From: Plectrocnemia conspersa
Taxonomy: Eukaryota; Arthropoda; Insecta; Trichoptera; Polycentropodidae
Direction of reading: 5' to 3'
Length of the DNA stretch: 64,000 nucleotides
Assembly (NCBI GenBank): GCA_009617715.1
Contig: VTFK01000583.1
Span: forward strand, 41,379 to 105,378
The stretch's first letter is position 1. Each line of letters starts with the position of its first letter. The position numbers and the translations under genes are program-made. Below, piece after piece: positions 1 through 12,480 of this stretch. The notes below the pieces were generated by a model. It did no database searches. It had not been told where the DNA came from and worked only from the letters and a program-made list of their open reading frames with translations.

Positions 1-1400
1 TTTTCGTCGATTTTTTCATGTTCCTCCGCTTGAAATTTGCATATACTGGAATAAAAAAATAATAATATAATACGTACACGTGAATTTTTTGAACAGGCAC
101 AGCGGAAATTTATAGATCTAAGCCATCTTTCCGGTAGAATCTTCCGGCCGAATCAGCCGGTCGTAAATTAATGCGAGATGATTCCGTCAGACAGCAGTAT
201 TTTAATTACTCGTTTTCGGATGATTTATGGGATGCTGCACGTTAATTTCAAACATGGCCTTATTTTGGATAAATATGACAATTTTTCATCCACTATCTGC
301 GATCGAGTTTAATTAATACGAGCGCAACCGTAAAAAACGTAAATTAAAAATCGCTTGCACAGTAACTATAAATAATTGAGATTTTTGCTACTGAAGCAAA
401 ATACAAATTAAATTGTTAGATGATACGTGTAATAATTTATTTCAATGACAATTATTAAAACATGTTGTAAACATAACATTCTATTATATATTAATATAAA
501 TATATGTATACACATATATTACTTGTGTCCCAAAAATTAATATTCATAAAAAAAACTAACGTTCTCTATTAATTAATCAATTAATATTTAAATCAAAATG
601 CATTCGTTACGATCGCAATTTATAATAATAACATGTTTGTTTTGCATTAAACTCGAAAATAACGGGTTTAATTTAACTGGGCGACATGCCAAGCATAATC
701 ATTTAAAAAGTATCAGATCATTGATTAAATATAAATTAGATATCACATACATCAAATTGTTTAAAAAACACATCTGCCAATTGTATACAACCTTAGATTA
801 TCAATTATTTCATTATAAATATTTTACATTCTATGGATTATTTAGTAATTACATAGACACCGGTTCGATCTTATCGTTCGATCTTAATCGCGGCATAAAA
901 TAATAATTTCAAGGTACCGTACTTTCACTGAATAAAAAATATCAATTAAATAGAAATTTATGTTTTTTTTAAATATCACCTGAACAATGCAAATCTACTG
1001 TACAATCGGATCGTATTCGTATGCATTAGTATTTTAATTGAAAAAATGCTCGAACCATCTTGATACGAGATTGATACTTGTTATTATTGTAATTGGAGTT
1101 TCTATAACGTAATTGAAATTTATAATATGTATCGTGGTAAACGTGTGCGTTTCTGATTTACTGATAAGTTTTTAATGGATGTAAATCGAATTTTCCGAAA
1201 TCATAACGTGAATCTTGCTTTTGGGTATAATTGGAAAATTTTAATGTACAATATTAAGGTACCATATCGTTATAAAGTCAGATTTGTCCTAAATGCATAG
1301 AAATTTATTCGTTTTAGTTATCAGAACAGAAAGGCCATTCGTAAACAAGTTTGTTCATTATAAAAATTTGACGAATCAAGATAATTCTGTTATCCCTTAA
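1..1400. other. AT-rich non-coding stretch
   Basis: Mostly AT-rich sequence with no recognisable gene. The first 330 bases are less AT-rich and contain TGATTTATGG at 221-230, a PBC-Hox-like octamer with extended flank. An open frame at 598-903 (101 codons, ATG start) is rich in I, L, K, N and Y, as expected of chance translation of AT-rich DNA. It has no recognisable domain and I do not call it a gene. Confidence 0.6.
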
Positions 1401-1407
1401 AAACCAC

Positions 1408-1665
1408 CTAAACCGGACCTTTACTTAACCCCCCCCCATACTTACGAATAATTTTTTTTTTAATTATATGATTTAAAAAATATTTGAAAATAGCCTTCCT
1501 TTTAATATAAGAACTGATACTATTTTTCATATAATTATCTGATATATATGGTTGTTTTAAGAATGTATCATAAGCTCTTGGCCCCCCCCCCCATCTCACC
1601 ATTTGATATGCTAAATCATGCGCAAAACGAAGTATTTTCGTCTCAAGTGACGAACGTAAGAACAA
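1408..1665. other. Segment bounded by two C-runs, possible decayed element
   Basis: Two homopolymer C tracts lie about 150 bp apart (about 1430-1438 and about 1582-1593). The minus strand is open for 85 codons across both and reads ETKILRFAHDLAYQM near its start, more protein-like than its surroundings; the rest is lysine/isoleucine-rich, and Gly runs come from the C tracts. I do not recognise a family. It may be a decayed mobile-element fragment (G/C-run termini also occur at the hAT-like repeats near 34.4, 36.4 and 37.0 kb) or chance. Confidence 0.2.
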
Positions 1666-1739
1666 GCATTTTTTTTAAAAACAGTTTTTACAACTATAGC
1701 ATCGTATATCAATGTTGTATTTCGTTTTAACCCAACCAA

Positions 1740-2520
1740 CCATAAAACATATATTTAAAGGCAATACCTATAATATACCTACATACACAAGTTTGAGAAT
1801 CACTGATCAACTATTACGCATTACGTTTAATTTCCAACCCTTATTAATAGGCCACGTAAAGATTTTATTTCTTGTCAGTTATAGTTTTTAATTTATGTAC
1901 AATATTAATAATTTTAATATTAGGTGACACATCAGAAATTTTAGACTTCAAAATTATGTGTTGAAAATTAAAAATAAAGCTAGTGAAATTTAAAAAATCG
2001 TAAAACAAATGTAATTTTAATTAACTTTCTTGTAGTATTTTGATGGGTCCTAAACTTAGTCTTACCATCTTATTTTTTAAATTTATTTTTAATATATTTC
2101 AATACCAATAAGTCATATTTTTATTTATTACTATATTATAAGTTATTTCTGATTATTTTACAACTTTGATAATCTTTATGAATAAACATATTTATTTAAC
2201 CTTAAATATCACATTAAAAATTATGTAGATCTTTTTTTTTCTATGAGAAAAAAATATTATAAAAAAATGACCTGATTTTTGTTCAAAATTTTGATGGTTT
2301 CAATTTATATACGTATTAAGATTAAATAGAATATGTATGTATGTATAAATTAAATGAGTGAATTAGGTTATAGATAACGTAAACAATTTATAATCAGTAG
2401 AAATGAAGGTCATAAGAAAGTTAATCTTTGAATTTGTAAAGTCCTTTGAAACTTAATGGTACATAAAATAAGATAAATTTTTCCCTCGCATCACATTCCA
2501 ATTTTGTCGATTTTCGCTTC
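1740..2520. other. AT-rich stretch, nothing recognised
   Basis: AT-rich intron-like or intergenic DNA. No open frame of note, RNA gene, or repeat boundary was seen. Confidence 0.6.
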
Positions 2521-2534
2521 TTTCAAAATAAAAA

Positions 2535-2880
2535 AATCGTTCCCCGCCCTCGGAGGGCCGAAAGGCCGATAAGCCCTGCGTCTAGTTGTTATGCAGCAAG
2601 GGTCCCGCGTCGTGATTTGTGCCCTCGCCACCCCGAAACCTCGAGAGTGGATGGATTACCCGCCTTTCGACACCCAAACCACCCCATAACCCACCCCCTT
2701 GGCCTAACATATTTACGTCAACACTCTGCGAAGTAATAAAACGCTCCGATCACCCCGAGACACGTACCGAAGGAATACAAAATAGGACCTATCCCAGAGC
2801 TGAGACACTTAAACCGAACTACGTGCCAAAATTACTGCACCTCTCCGAATGCTTACTACCAATGTTGACAATAACGTAAA
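2535..2880. other. GC-rich island with open frame
   Basis: An abrupt rise in GC inside an AT-rich background. It opens with a small hairpin-prone segment (GGGCCGAAAGGCC near 2557), followed by C-rich sequence. One plus frame stays open for 86 codons (2619-2879, Pro/Thr/Arg-rich) because stop codons are rare in C-rich DNA; no domain is recognised. It could be a regulatory element or a piece of a mobile element. The CpG and C content, not the frame, is the observation. Confidence 0.3.
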
Positions 2881-3360
2881 CACAATCAATAGCTTAATTC
2901 TGATATTATTAATTTGCTAATCTAATGACACAATCGAAAAAATCTTTTATTTTGGTTCACACTGTATTTATCTACATAATAAAAAATAAATAGGGACCCG
3001 TCCGTGGACGGCAATTAGGCGCACGGTGTTCAATACCCACAAAACAATAGATACCTGCGATCGTACCCTGTAATTTTAATTTGGTAACATCAATTACGCA
3101 GATCACGCACCACCGCACTACAAGGTGCAGTACATATATATGTATGTATGTAGGTACCTTGGGACAAATGGCTTCATCGGTGTGTTCTCACGCGTGCTGG
3201 GACGAATGAAAAAGAAATACCAAGTCGCATTTTAATAATAACGCGGCCCATTGACCCGGAAAAGACCATTATGGCAAAACGTGGAGGTCAATGCTGGAAA
3301 TGATGATCTATTCGATTGCGATTGGAATTGAGTGATTTCTCCATTGTTGTGTTTTGTGAA

Positions 3361-5520
3361 GGTGTTTCTAAATAAAAAAATATATTTTGTGAAATCTGAT
3401 TTTAAATTTAAAAAAATATGGACGAAAAAGTTTGAGAAACACCTGTTGCTATCGAATAAATGCTATATAATATAAATACATTAATTTTTAATGTAAATAT
3501 AGTTAATTCGTAAAACATGTTTTTCAATGTTATTTTAATTTAATAGTAATAAAAATGTAAACCATAATATCAAAATTGCTAGGTTTTGATATCAATGAAT
3601 TTTATGACGCATATAATTATTTTATTTTATTTTTATTTTGAAATATCTATTTCTTATATATATTTTTTAATTAATTTATTTAATTATTATTACGAAATTT
3701 GAGAGTCCGTTGATAATTTTATATAATAAATTTAGTTAAGATATGCTCCAACATTTCTAAAAATATATAAAAGCTTAAAAATCATTTATAGAGCATTTGA
3801 TTTTTAGCACTGATTATTTTTGTAAACGTTGAGTTTTGTGATATTTTTTTTTAAAATATCTCAAAACTCAACGTTAAATATATATCGATGGCTTAAAGTG
3901 TAAAATTGCTAACTCCATATTTGACAACTTTACAGGAAAAACAAAAAACTAAATAGTCAACTTGAAAATAGGAAAATAAAACAATATCTCAATTTTCTTG
4001 ATATGAAATTTTAGTGTTTAATTGGAGATTTTTGAGATAGCAATTTTTTGAGCAATAGTATTTCGATTATATTTAACTCTTAAATAAATTCATTTAATTT
4101 TTAACTATTATTTTAATACTTGTGCTTGGATTATATGATAATAAAAATTATCTTATATGAGACCTTTTTTATAATAATTGTTTAATTTATAAAAGTAGTT
4201 AATATTTAGTTTTTTAATTGGAAGCTCTATTTCCTATCTATGTTTCAATTTATGTGTTTTTAAAATTATTTTTGCAAAAGTTAAGAATTATTAAATATAA
4301 TCATATAGAGAGAATATGCCTTTAAGTTGAATGAAAGATACGAAACCTCAAAATATAATACATATATAAAGCAGTTTATTCCATTTATTACTTAATCATT
4401 AGTTTGATAAACATGTTTTCAGTGTTTCTTATTAAAACATAAATAAACAATTTTATATATAACTATTACTTTAAAAAAAACAATGCACTTAAATACAATA
4501 AAAAAAAATTTACATAATTTTTTTACATTTTTTTCTTAATTTTGTGAACTAAATGTATAAACAAATAGCTAAGTAGTAATATTTTACTTTTTTATATACA
4601 AATATTTTCCAATATATGTATTTTTTCAATTAATTTTACAAAATTCCGGTGATTAATAATTTTTATAAATATAGTTAATATATTACATATAAAGTTTCGT
4701 AAATGGTAGGGATATTTTTAAATTTTTTTATCACAATAATCTGTATCTAAATATAATCTAACATAAGCTTTCATTTGTAACTACATATTCTTAATTTCGT
4801 AATCATTTTAAATTAAAAATTAAAAACAATTCAGTACCACTTAAAAAAATATATTTATAATGCATTTTTATAAATAATTTATATCTAAAAATAAAATAAG
4901 TATTTTACATAGTTGTATAAAATATAATTTTATTATCACTTTATTTTTAATTGCGTGTGTACATTGAGTTTTCTTTAAAGCTATGTGTTAAAGTAATACA
5001 AATTTCTTTGAAACACATATAAATTTAATTAACACTAGTGTTAATCTTAAACTTAAAACAATCCAACATAAATTATCTACAATGCTCATTCGAACTAAAT
5101 AAAAAACTTTTTCCCATGTACAACATGTCGTATACGTAGGTTGGTCCATCGCCACTAATTGAAAACGTTTCCGTGTTATAAATCAAATACCATTTGAACA
5201 AATTTTTACTATTAATTGTTTACTGCTTTATACATACATATGTGTTAGTGCCACCTTTTTTATGTTATTAATAATATCAAACGTTCATTTTTATTAGTGA
5301 TGTAATTAAAAATATAGCGCTCAAACTTGCTTTCATAATATATATTTACACAGCATTACAAATATTTTTAATTATTTAATATAATCAATTAGCGCGTACT
5401 GTATGATCTTTAAATTACAATTACAATACAGACGACGTTTATTTGTATTTACCATTTAATTGATTTATTTATGGTAAATAGATTAAATTTAACCAATTTG
5501 TTAAATCTCAATAGTTAAAA
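3361..5520. other. AT-rich desert
   Basis: About 2.1 kb of very AT-rich DNA without a gene. The only distinct structure is the long hairpin at 3825-3875, listed separately. Poly-A and poly-T runs are frequent. Confidence 0.6.
3825..3875. repeat. Long near-perfect hairpin, 23-bp arms
   Basis: The left arm 3825-3847 begins AACGTTGAGTTTT. The right arm 3853-3875 is its reverse complement with one mismatch, and the loop is 5 bases of T. A transcript would form a strong stem, but the arms are shorter and the loop smaller than a typical animal pre-miRNA. It may be a miniature palindromic element or a recent inverted duplication. Confidence 0.7.
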
Positions 5521-5535
5521 GCTCATGTATAGTGG

Positions 5536-5850
5536 TTATCCATCTCCATTAGGAACGAGTTGAAGTGCATAGCCGGCTGCAATCCTGAACCTCCCCTTGC
5601 GAAAGGCAAGCTGTAGTTTCTCATTTCCTCCCGCAGTAATCCTGGTACACTTCCTGTGAACTGCCGCGTCCGATTTCAACACGAGATAAGACTTCAGAGT
5701 CAGGAAAGGAAAACCCATCCCATGGGGTGGGGCTCGTAGGTGACGGCCGGGGTCATTTCCACCCGGTGGCTTAACACCCCGCGATGCGGTCGCAAAATTC
5801 TGACCAAGGATTACCCTAAAAACGTTAGTTCAAGCATGGCGAAGCACAAG
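5536..5850. other. GC-rich island, possible mobile-element fragment
   Basis: A block of moderately to strongly GC-rich DNA between AT-rich flanks. It has C- and G-rich runs near 5715-5790 including CCCATGGGGTGGGG. A minus-strand frame of 60 codons is not recognisable. The composition resembles the untranslated or 5' part of a retroelement, or a regulatory block. No terminal repeats or target duplications were found. Confidence 0.25.
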
Positions 5851-6214
5851 ATTAATAAATAACTTAACTGCCAATTATTTATATCAAGACATCACGTCTC
5901 GCCCAAAAACGAAATTCACACTTGAAACTATGCGCATATTTAATCAACACAAAATATATTACACAAACAAAATTCTATATAATTATACTATTTGTTTTAT
6001 TAAAATAATGCGCGTATTAAAGTTAAAAATTACACGCATTTACCAACGATACGGAACTTGATACGGTTCAAATCCCAGAGGGAGCATTAGGAGGAGGTAA
6101 CAATAGAACGACTCCTGTATAGTACATATTTAGATATATGTATAGGAAACGTGTACTGCATGCTCAGGGGAGAGTGACTCTGCATCAATTTATAATTTTT
6201 TTTTTAATATAACT

Positions 6215-6300
6215 CAATTAAGGTCTGATACAATGTGCCGAATCGGTTTTCGGACGTCGAGGTCGTCGGTTCAAGTTCCCTTTATAGAGATCCGATCTCG
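6215..6300 (+). other. tRNA-like Pol III promoter remnant (SINE head?)
   Basis: The segment contains GGTTCAAGTTC near 6268, close to the tRNA B-box consensus GGTTCGANTCC, about 40 bases after a weak A-box-like stretch. A clover-leaf with matching acceptor arms could not be folded by eye, so this is not a tRNA gene. It is more likely the tRNA-derived head of an old SINE. A second, weaker B-box-like GGTTCAAATCC lies near 6065. Confidence 0.3.
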
Positions 6301-6984
6301 AATTGTAAGATTAATCTTGTATACGCATAAGAGCTTTTAAAAAATGGAGGCTCACGAGAACGCTTTTTATAGTTTTGTAATGCCTTAATGCGAACAATCG
6401 GGATTGTCTTGAAACCTATAATTAATATTGTCCATGAAATACAAAGCGAGATTTGTTTATTTTTTTTGTAGTGAAACATCCCACTCATTTATTTAAAAAA
6501 AATAGGGAAGCTTGTCCAATTATTGAAGGTGCATTATAAATATATGTAAGTGTTTTTTTTTGAATGACAATTATTATCAGAAAAAAATCTCAGGGTAATA
6601 TAGTTTGATTGAGGACATTAAATATTTTTCGAAACTCTCATTGTATATTTTTTAATTGATAGTATAAAATTACGTAATATCAAGATTACAAGACATACAA
6701 GTAAGTGTTATATTATAAAGAAGATTTTTAAAGAAGTTAGTTCAATGTCTAAGATTCTAACTTAAATCTAAGTGTATCACCTGAATGTTTTCTTCACAAA
6801 TGAAAGTATATCACCTATATTTTTTCTTCGTCTTTGGCTCCATTCGTAATCCGTCTTGTTCGATCACAAAAGGTCTTCTTCGGTGCGAATGCACAAAGCA
6901 CCTGGTCCCCGAGGATATTATAGCGTCACATTCTGCACAAATGCAGGTATATTCAACGAAAAAAATATATTAAAATATAACACG

Positions 6985-7140
6985 ATCTCCCGCCAGGAGG
7001 CCGTGATTGGCCGCCGCCCTGACCCTCCCCAAGGGCTGTTCATCCCCAAGGGTTGAACGCTCACACCCTTGAAATTCTACCCCAGCGCATCCATAGTGTG
7101 GCGGCGATCCTATCTGGGCAATTGTTAAAAGCTACTGATG
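6985..7140. other. GC-rich island
   Basis: A short GC-rich block containing CCCTCCCCAAGGG and, shortly after, CATCCCCAAGGG, i.e. a small internal direct repeat of CCCCAAGGG. Two overlapping plus frames (ending 6973 and 7056) run into it but have no recognisable domain. No promoter elements stand out. Confidence 0.25.
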
Positions 7141-7609
7141 AAGTATTTTATTCCACCGTGTAATTGCTGCGTAAATTAATTACAACGATTAAAGAAATTC
7201 TATTGCGTGGAATTCAGTCCGTATTTAATAGTGTGTGCATGTTATTTTTATATTGTTTATAATTTAATGCAATAATGTTGTTTATGCTATTGATTATGAA
7301 TAAATATATATTTCAACGTCAAACTGCTTTAACTATAACAACATAAATCCGCCAAGCTTAATTTCATGCACGTGTGAAAATAATTCCCTTTTGCTTCTTT
7401 GCCATGGTTGCACTCTATCTCACGATCTAGCTTAGATTATAATGCACCTCATACACGTTTCATATCATGTTATGCAATAAATAATATTTTCAGTCAAAAA
7501 TCAATAAAATAAATATTGTACAATAAATATATCCTAATAATTATATTTAGGAGGTATTTCCTATCTATTTTTACCTAATAATTTTTTTTTATATTAGTAA
7601 AATATGCAG

Positions 7610-8790
7610 TGACTTATTATGCCTTTAGAACGATTTTTTAACATAATCATTATTAACCTCAATTTATTTAGTGAGCCTAAATAAATATTTATTTCTGCAA
7701 CCCTACGCGAGTTTTGTCTGTTTCATAAAAAACTATTTTTTACCTTTTTTATATGAACTTATCAGACACAATAAACATGTCTGATAAGCTAATATAAAAA
7801 TTGTTACTTATTCTGTTTATAGCGTTAATGCTTAAAAATTTTAAGATTTTGCATTGAATATTTATACTTACAGAACGTCCTTTATTTTGCAACACAATCA
7901 CTTTTGACCTCAATGTATTAGTGAGCTTGGGAAAATGTTTCTTTGTTTTATCAAACGCAAGTTCAGGTAAACGTTTATTAAAGAACAGTTTTGGATAGTT
8001 TTAACATTGTCCATAAAGTATATAAATCATTAACGATTTTTTTATAAAATTTGTAATAAGTATTTATTTTTTATCACGAATACTTCTTACTAATTTTGTT
8101 CTGCTCATAAGGGCATTGCCAAAAACAAAAAAGCTTTAAGTAAAAAATGTTTAATAATGTACGATATATTCTGAAATTAAAGGAAAAAAATCCAAAAAAT
8201 ATTCTGCTTCATAATATTTTAGATTATTTTTTCAACATAATCATAATGTAATTCCATAAATTTGGTAAGCTTGGAAATGAATGTTTTGCCTCCAAAGTCA
8301 TAAAAGTCTAAGAGACTTATGTTGTCATAAACAGAAACAGGCTTTAAGTATAGAAGAATAAGAAAAAATTAATGTTTAATTATATTCATATATTAGATTT
8401 TCAACATGGTCATATTGAATCCCAATCAAATTGCTGGGCATAAAAATGTTTTTTGATTCTAATACATCCATATTTTCCGGTAAATTTATTAATAAATTAC
8501 ATAAAATAAATATTCTGGAAGTAAAGAAAAAATTCAGAAAATATTTAATAGCCTTAGAATTTTTAATTGTTCAGCATATTCATAGTAATGAATTTGAAGA
8601 GCATGTTTTTTTTTCTTTTAACACGAGCAGGATTTTATAAAACGCAGGTTTTGATAATTTTGAACAATACATCTGTAAACAGTTTATTGATTTAATTCTT
8701 AAATATGCACTTTTTTAATAAAACATAGTATTTCCAATTTTCAATCGTTAAAATACTTACAGTTACTGCCAGTTTCCGGCAAACTAAAAT
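7610..8790. repeat. Degenerate tandem array, ~170-bp monomer
   Basis: A recurring landmark of the form (C)AACATAATCAT occurs at 7639, 7890, 8233, 8402 and 8572. The gaps are 251, 343, 169 and 170 bases, which fits a monomer near 170 bp with one unit lost or unrecognised and one of altered length. A second landmark (GTGAGCYT, then GGTAAGCTTGG) tracks with it at 7671, 7921 and 8263. Units are heavily diverged. An open frame at 8431-8640 lies inside a monomer and is considered chance. Confidence 0.55.
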
Positions 8791-8901
8791 AAGGGAAGGA
8801 TAAAGAATGTTTATTGAATTTAAACTAGTTTTTAAAAAGCTTGACACTGTAACAAAAAAATATCTAATAAAAAATGTATTGATCTGTATATATATAAACG
8901 T

Positions 8902-8940
8902 AAAAACCGACCTATAATTTTTAATTATAGGTCAGTTTTT
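8902..8940. repeat. 18-bp-arm hairpin
   Basis: The left arm 8902-8919 and right arm 8923-8940 are reverse complements with one mismatch (core GACCTATAATT), separated by three T. It is a compact palindrome just outside the 7.6-8.8 kb tandem array. Its function is unknown; it may be a fossil of a palindromic insertion. Confidence 0.7.
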
Positions 8941-9689
8941 AATAATAGCTTATTTAAAAAAAATAATCTTTTGAGTTACTGCAGGAATGGAACTCGCGGC
9001 TTTGAAGCACCTATGCCATTTCTGCTTTATTTAGTAGATTTAAGAATTGGTTTGCCAATTTTAAACACACTGTAAGCACAATTTTGTGGCAACTAACTTG
9101 GTAAAATATGCTACGCCACGACTTTCCCATGATACTATTTTAAATATAATTTTTGTTTTTTACGTTTTATATCACACGCCTAACTATTTATATTTAATTT
9201 CAATAGAGCAAGGCTTTTATACAATTGCTTTAACAATATGTGTGTGAGTATATCCAACTCAATGAAATAAAGAATGTTACTAAATATGTTATGAAATACA
9301 TTGTTTTGTATTTAAAAGTTAAATGTATATTTCCAATCATATGCTTAAATATTTTTGTTGACTTAAAAATTGCAGACATAATAAGCTGTGTAATTTTCAT
9401 GACACCGGAGCTCACCGTACGAGAGTTTTTGCTTTATGCATAAGGTGAAGATAATGTAAATTTAATAACTGGAAAATATTATTTTTGATAAGACACTAAA
9501 ATACCAAAAAAAAAAATAATCAGATTAGATCATCAAAAAATTTGATTATAAAACATATTCCTAACAATTCTCAATAGCTATTTTCGAAAAGGCCGAAGAT
9601 CTTTTCTCAATATACCATCCAAATGATAACTATAATACAAACAAATAAAGCGCATCACATTAATTGAACCTACCATAAAAATTATTCTA

Positions 9690-10160
9690 CGTGCGTATAT
9701 GGCGTCCACGTGTTTTTCGTATCCTTTCGTCGGTGGCCGCGAGCGAGACGCAAGATGCATTATACACTTCGTTGGAGCGAGACGCGCACACCGCGACCGG
9801 GCGGTGGGGGGAGCCAAAGTGATGTTTGAAACATGGGACAGGCGGAGCTCGGCTACAAATCACTCAATGTCACGTTTTGACGTTTGAGATATTAGGTCGT
9901 TTTTTTCTCCTCCTCCTTTTTCCAGAGCCCCGGGCGAATTTCGTCCCGCTCCTTTTCTCTAACCTCCTCACTAACACTATTTGTGTACATGTGTGTGAGT
10001 GTGAATATTTTTAGATAGTGTGGTTGTAGTTGATGCAATTTTTTTGTTCCCTAAACACCCCGTGTCTCTCACTTTTGGGAGTGATGTGAGGAATGTATGG
10101 CCGTTTTAGAGAAATATGGCCGCCGACTCGGTGATTGCCGGATGGCGTCAGGGAAAAATG
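9690..10160. promoter_or_regulatory. CpG-rich regulatory-looking island
   Basis: GC-rich, CpG-containing block flanked by AT-rich DNA. The right part has ATGGC at about 10,097, 10,116 and 10,142, within about 50 bases. ATGGC is the reverse of GCCAT, the core bound by the Polycomb-recruiting factor Pho/YY1 in flies. CTCTC (GAF-like when reversed) lies just upstream. Overlapping frames on both strands (e.g. 9578-9817 minus and 9699-9887 plus) are unrecognised and reflect scarce stop codons. A Polycomb response element or enhancer is inferred, not shown. Confidence 0.35.
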
Positions 10161-10555
10161 GATAACTCAATCTTTGAAACGATTATCATCGGTCAAAACT
10201 CAAATTAGTATTTTTTGTAGGGAGTCTAGACATAGATTTTTTTCTTGGTGAACTTTTGATAACTCATTTATTTTCAAAGCTTAGAAAAATGGTAATATAT
10301 TTACAATAATATGCAATCGTTAAGCCATATATAATTGGCAAATCAAGCTGTAAACTCATCATGCAAATAATTGTTTATATGTATAGCAAGTGTACATGAT
10401 TTAGTAGTTTGCAATGAGCAATGTTATATAAAATACAGATGAGTTATTAGTTATTAGACAATATATTTAACTATTATTTTTTTAATATAAAAAAAGCGTA
10501 AAAATATTTTCTTATAGTATCTTCTAAAAAAATATATTTTCAAATACTTACCAAT

Positions 10556-10755
10556 ACGATAGCTCAGTGTTATTATTAGATGAGTATTAATACAGAAAGT
10601 TTAAATTTCATATGAACCCTAGTGCTTATTTTATATTTCAATTATGTCTGGGAGTTCGGAATTATTGATTATTAAATAATTATTATTCCGACCAATCAAC
10701 ACAAATTAGTTTTTTCTAGATTTTCCCAATCTCAGTGATGAATATTGTTATATAT
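10556..10755 (+). mobile_element. SINE copy (degenerate)
   Basis: The 3' half ends with the family core: TAGATTTTCCCAATCTC then GATGAATATTG near 10,716-10,748, matching the copies at 17.8, 20.2 and 41.2 kb. The head has GATAGCTCAGTGT near 10,558, a decayed A-box-like stretch; the B box is no longer clear. Length is about 200 bp, similar to the other copies. Confidence 0.55.
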
Positions 10756-11079
10756 AAACTTAAGCGGGGTACATCTGAACCCCAAAAGTCTAATATTTCA
10801 ACGATTTGCTAAATTTAAATATGATATTTTTGTTTTCTATAACGTGAAAAAATAGTGTAGCAAATTTTACTTTATTAATACGCAAATTAAAAAGGGGTTA
10901 TTTGTACCATATTTCGGTCTTCGCTCCTATTTTAGAGGTTTCGATATTCTAAGGTTAATTAAAATTGAGCTAGGTCTTACATATTAGGTATAAAAATCTC
11001 TATAATTGATTTTTACAGCTCATAGAGAATATAATAAGGGTGGGATAAAGCACATTTATTGCATGTATTTTTTTTAAAA

Positions 11080-12480
11080 AGCAGCATACTGCAGCAAAAA
11101 TACAAATAATTAATATTCTCAAATATGTACCATTTTAGAACTCCTTTTTAGTTAACATAATATTTTAGTACTCTTTTTTAGTACACATAAAAATCTACGA
11201 TTACTACAAATATCTTACAAACTAAAATAAGAGTGTGATAAAAATGACAGCAATAAAAATATATCTAAGTAATGCATTGAACAGTCAAAATAAATGACGT
11301 TTTAAAAACTGCATATTTTAGAACTCCTTATCCGTGTACATAATATTTACAGTTTTTAACCTTAAAAAAATCTATGGTCATTGTCATAAATCACGTTAAT
11401 TGCATTTTTTTAGTAAACATGACAGCAATAAAAAACATAAATTGATTTGTCAAAAGAATTGGTATACAACTTTCTAAAAAATAAATGAAATAGTTGAAAT
11501 GTTTACGATAATAATTTTTTTGTTAAATTCTGGCTATTGACTGGGATTTTTGAACACAGTATATAATATTGTTTTATTTTTCAGATCTGTGATTTTTATC
11601 ATTCGCTTTTTTTGCTTTGACATAGAAAAAAAAAAAAACACATTTTCATTATTGATTATAGTATAATATACACAGTAGTTATTTAGTCGATAGATTTAGT
11701 AAAAATATTAAAAAAAAAAAATCGATACAAATTTAATAAATTATATATAGATTTTTTTGGCTACGTGTGGTGCGTAATTATAATAATTAACAAACTATGA
11801 TTAAATCAAATAAAAAACACGTTTTCAATTATAATTATAGTAAATTGTGATATATAGTAGCCTGAATTATTTTTATAAATATTTATTTAATCTCTAGATA
11901 AAGTAAAAATAAAAGAAAAAAATTTTAGATAATAAAATCGGTTCTAATTTATTTAATTAAATATGGACTTATTTAGCTACGTGTTGCGCAAAGCTATAAT
12001 AATAATGAAACTATAATTAAACCTAATAAAAGACATTTTTACTATCGATTATAAGAAATTTTAATACATTGTAACTTGTAGTATTTTTATAAATATTAAT
12101 TTTTATCTCTAGATACATTTACGGTAAAAAAATCGTTACTAATTTCTTTAAATTTCCTTTTTTGCTGAGAGTATTATAATAATAAATAAGCTAGGATTAA
12201 ACTTAATCAAATAATATTGCCACACAGAATTATATTTTAATTTAGTTGTAAAAATATTTGAGTGGTGATGCAAATGTCTAAAAAATATGCATTTTTTGAG
12301 TATTTATTTATTTTTTTTAATTCTGTGAAAAAGCATTTTGAAATTATTTTATTTGCGATATTAAGATATATTATTTATATTATTAAAGTAAACTCTAAAT
12401 TATTTGGGTGCGTGTTATCTGTGCATCAACAAACATATTATTTTTATAAAAAAAATTGAGAACAAAGGTCTAATTAGCAT
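11080..12480. repeat. Degenerate tandem array, ~185-215-bp monomer
   Basis: TTTTAGAACTCC recurs at 11,133 and 11,316 (183 bases apart), followed each time by a similar AACATAATAT/TACATAATAT stretch. Further on, GCTACGTGT recurs at 11,760 and 11,976, with a weaker GCTGAGAG at 12,174. Each is followed by TATAATAAT and a similar A-rich segment. Units differ a lot. The open frame at 12,262-12,459 lies in this AT-rich array and is taken as chance. Confidence 0.5.

Noticed and set aside
598..903. 101-codon plus frame
   Set aside because: Composition (I, L, K, N, Y) matches chance translation of AT-rich DNA.
3060..3090. Resemblance to mir-10 (TACCCTGTA)
   Set aside because: Only the first nine bases agree; the rest of the mature sequence differs and no hairpin forms around it. 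A similar partial match at 34,715 is likewise chance.
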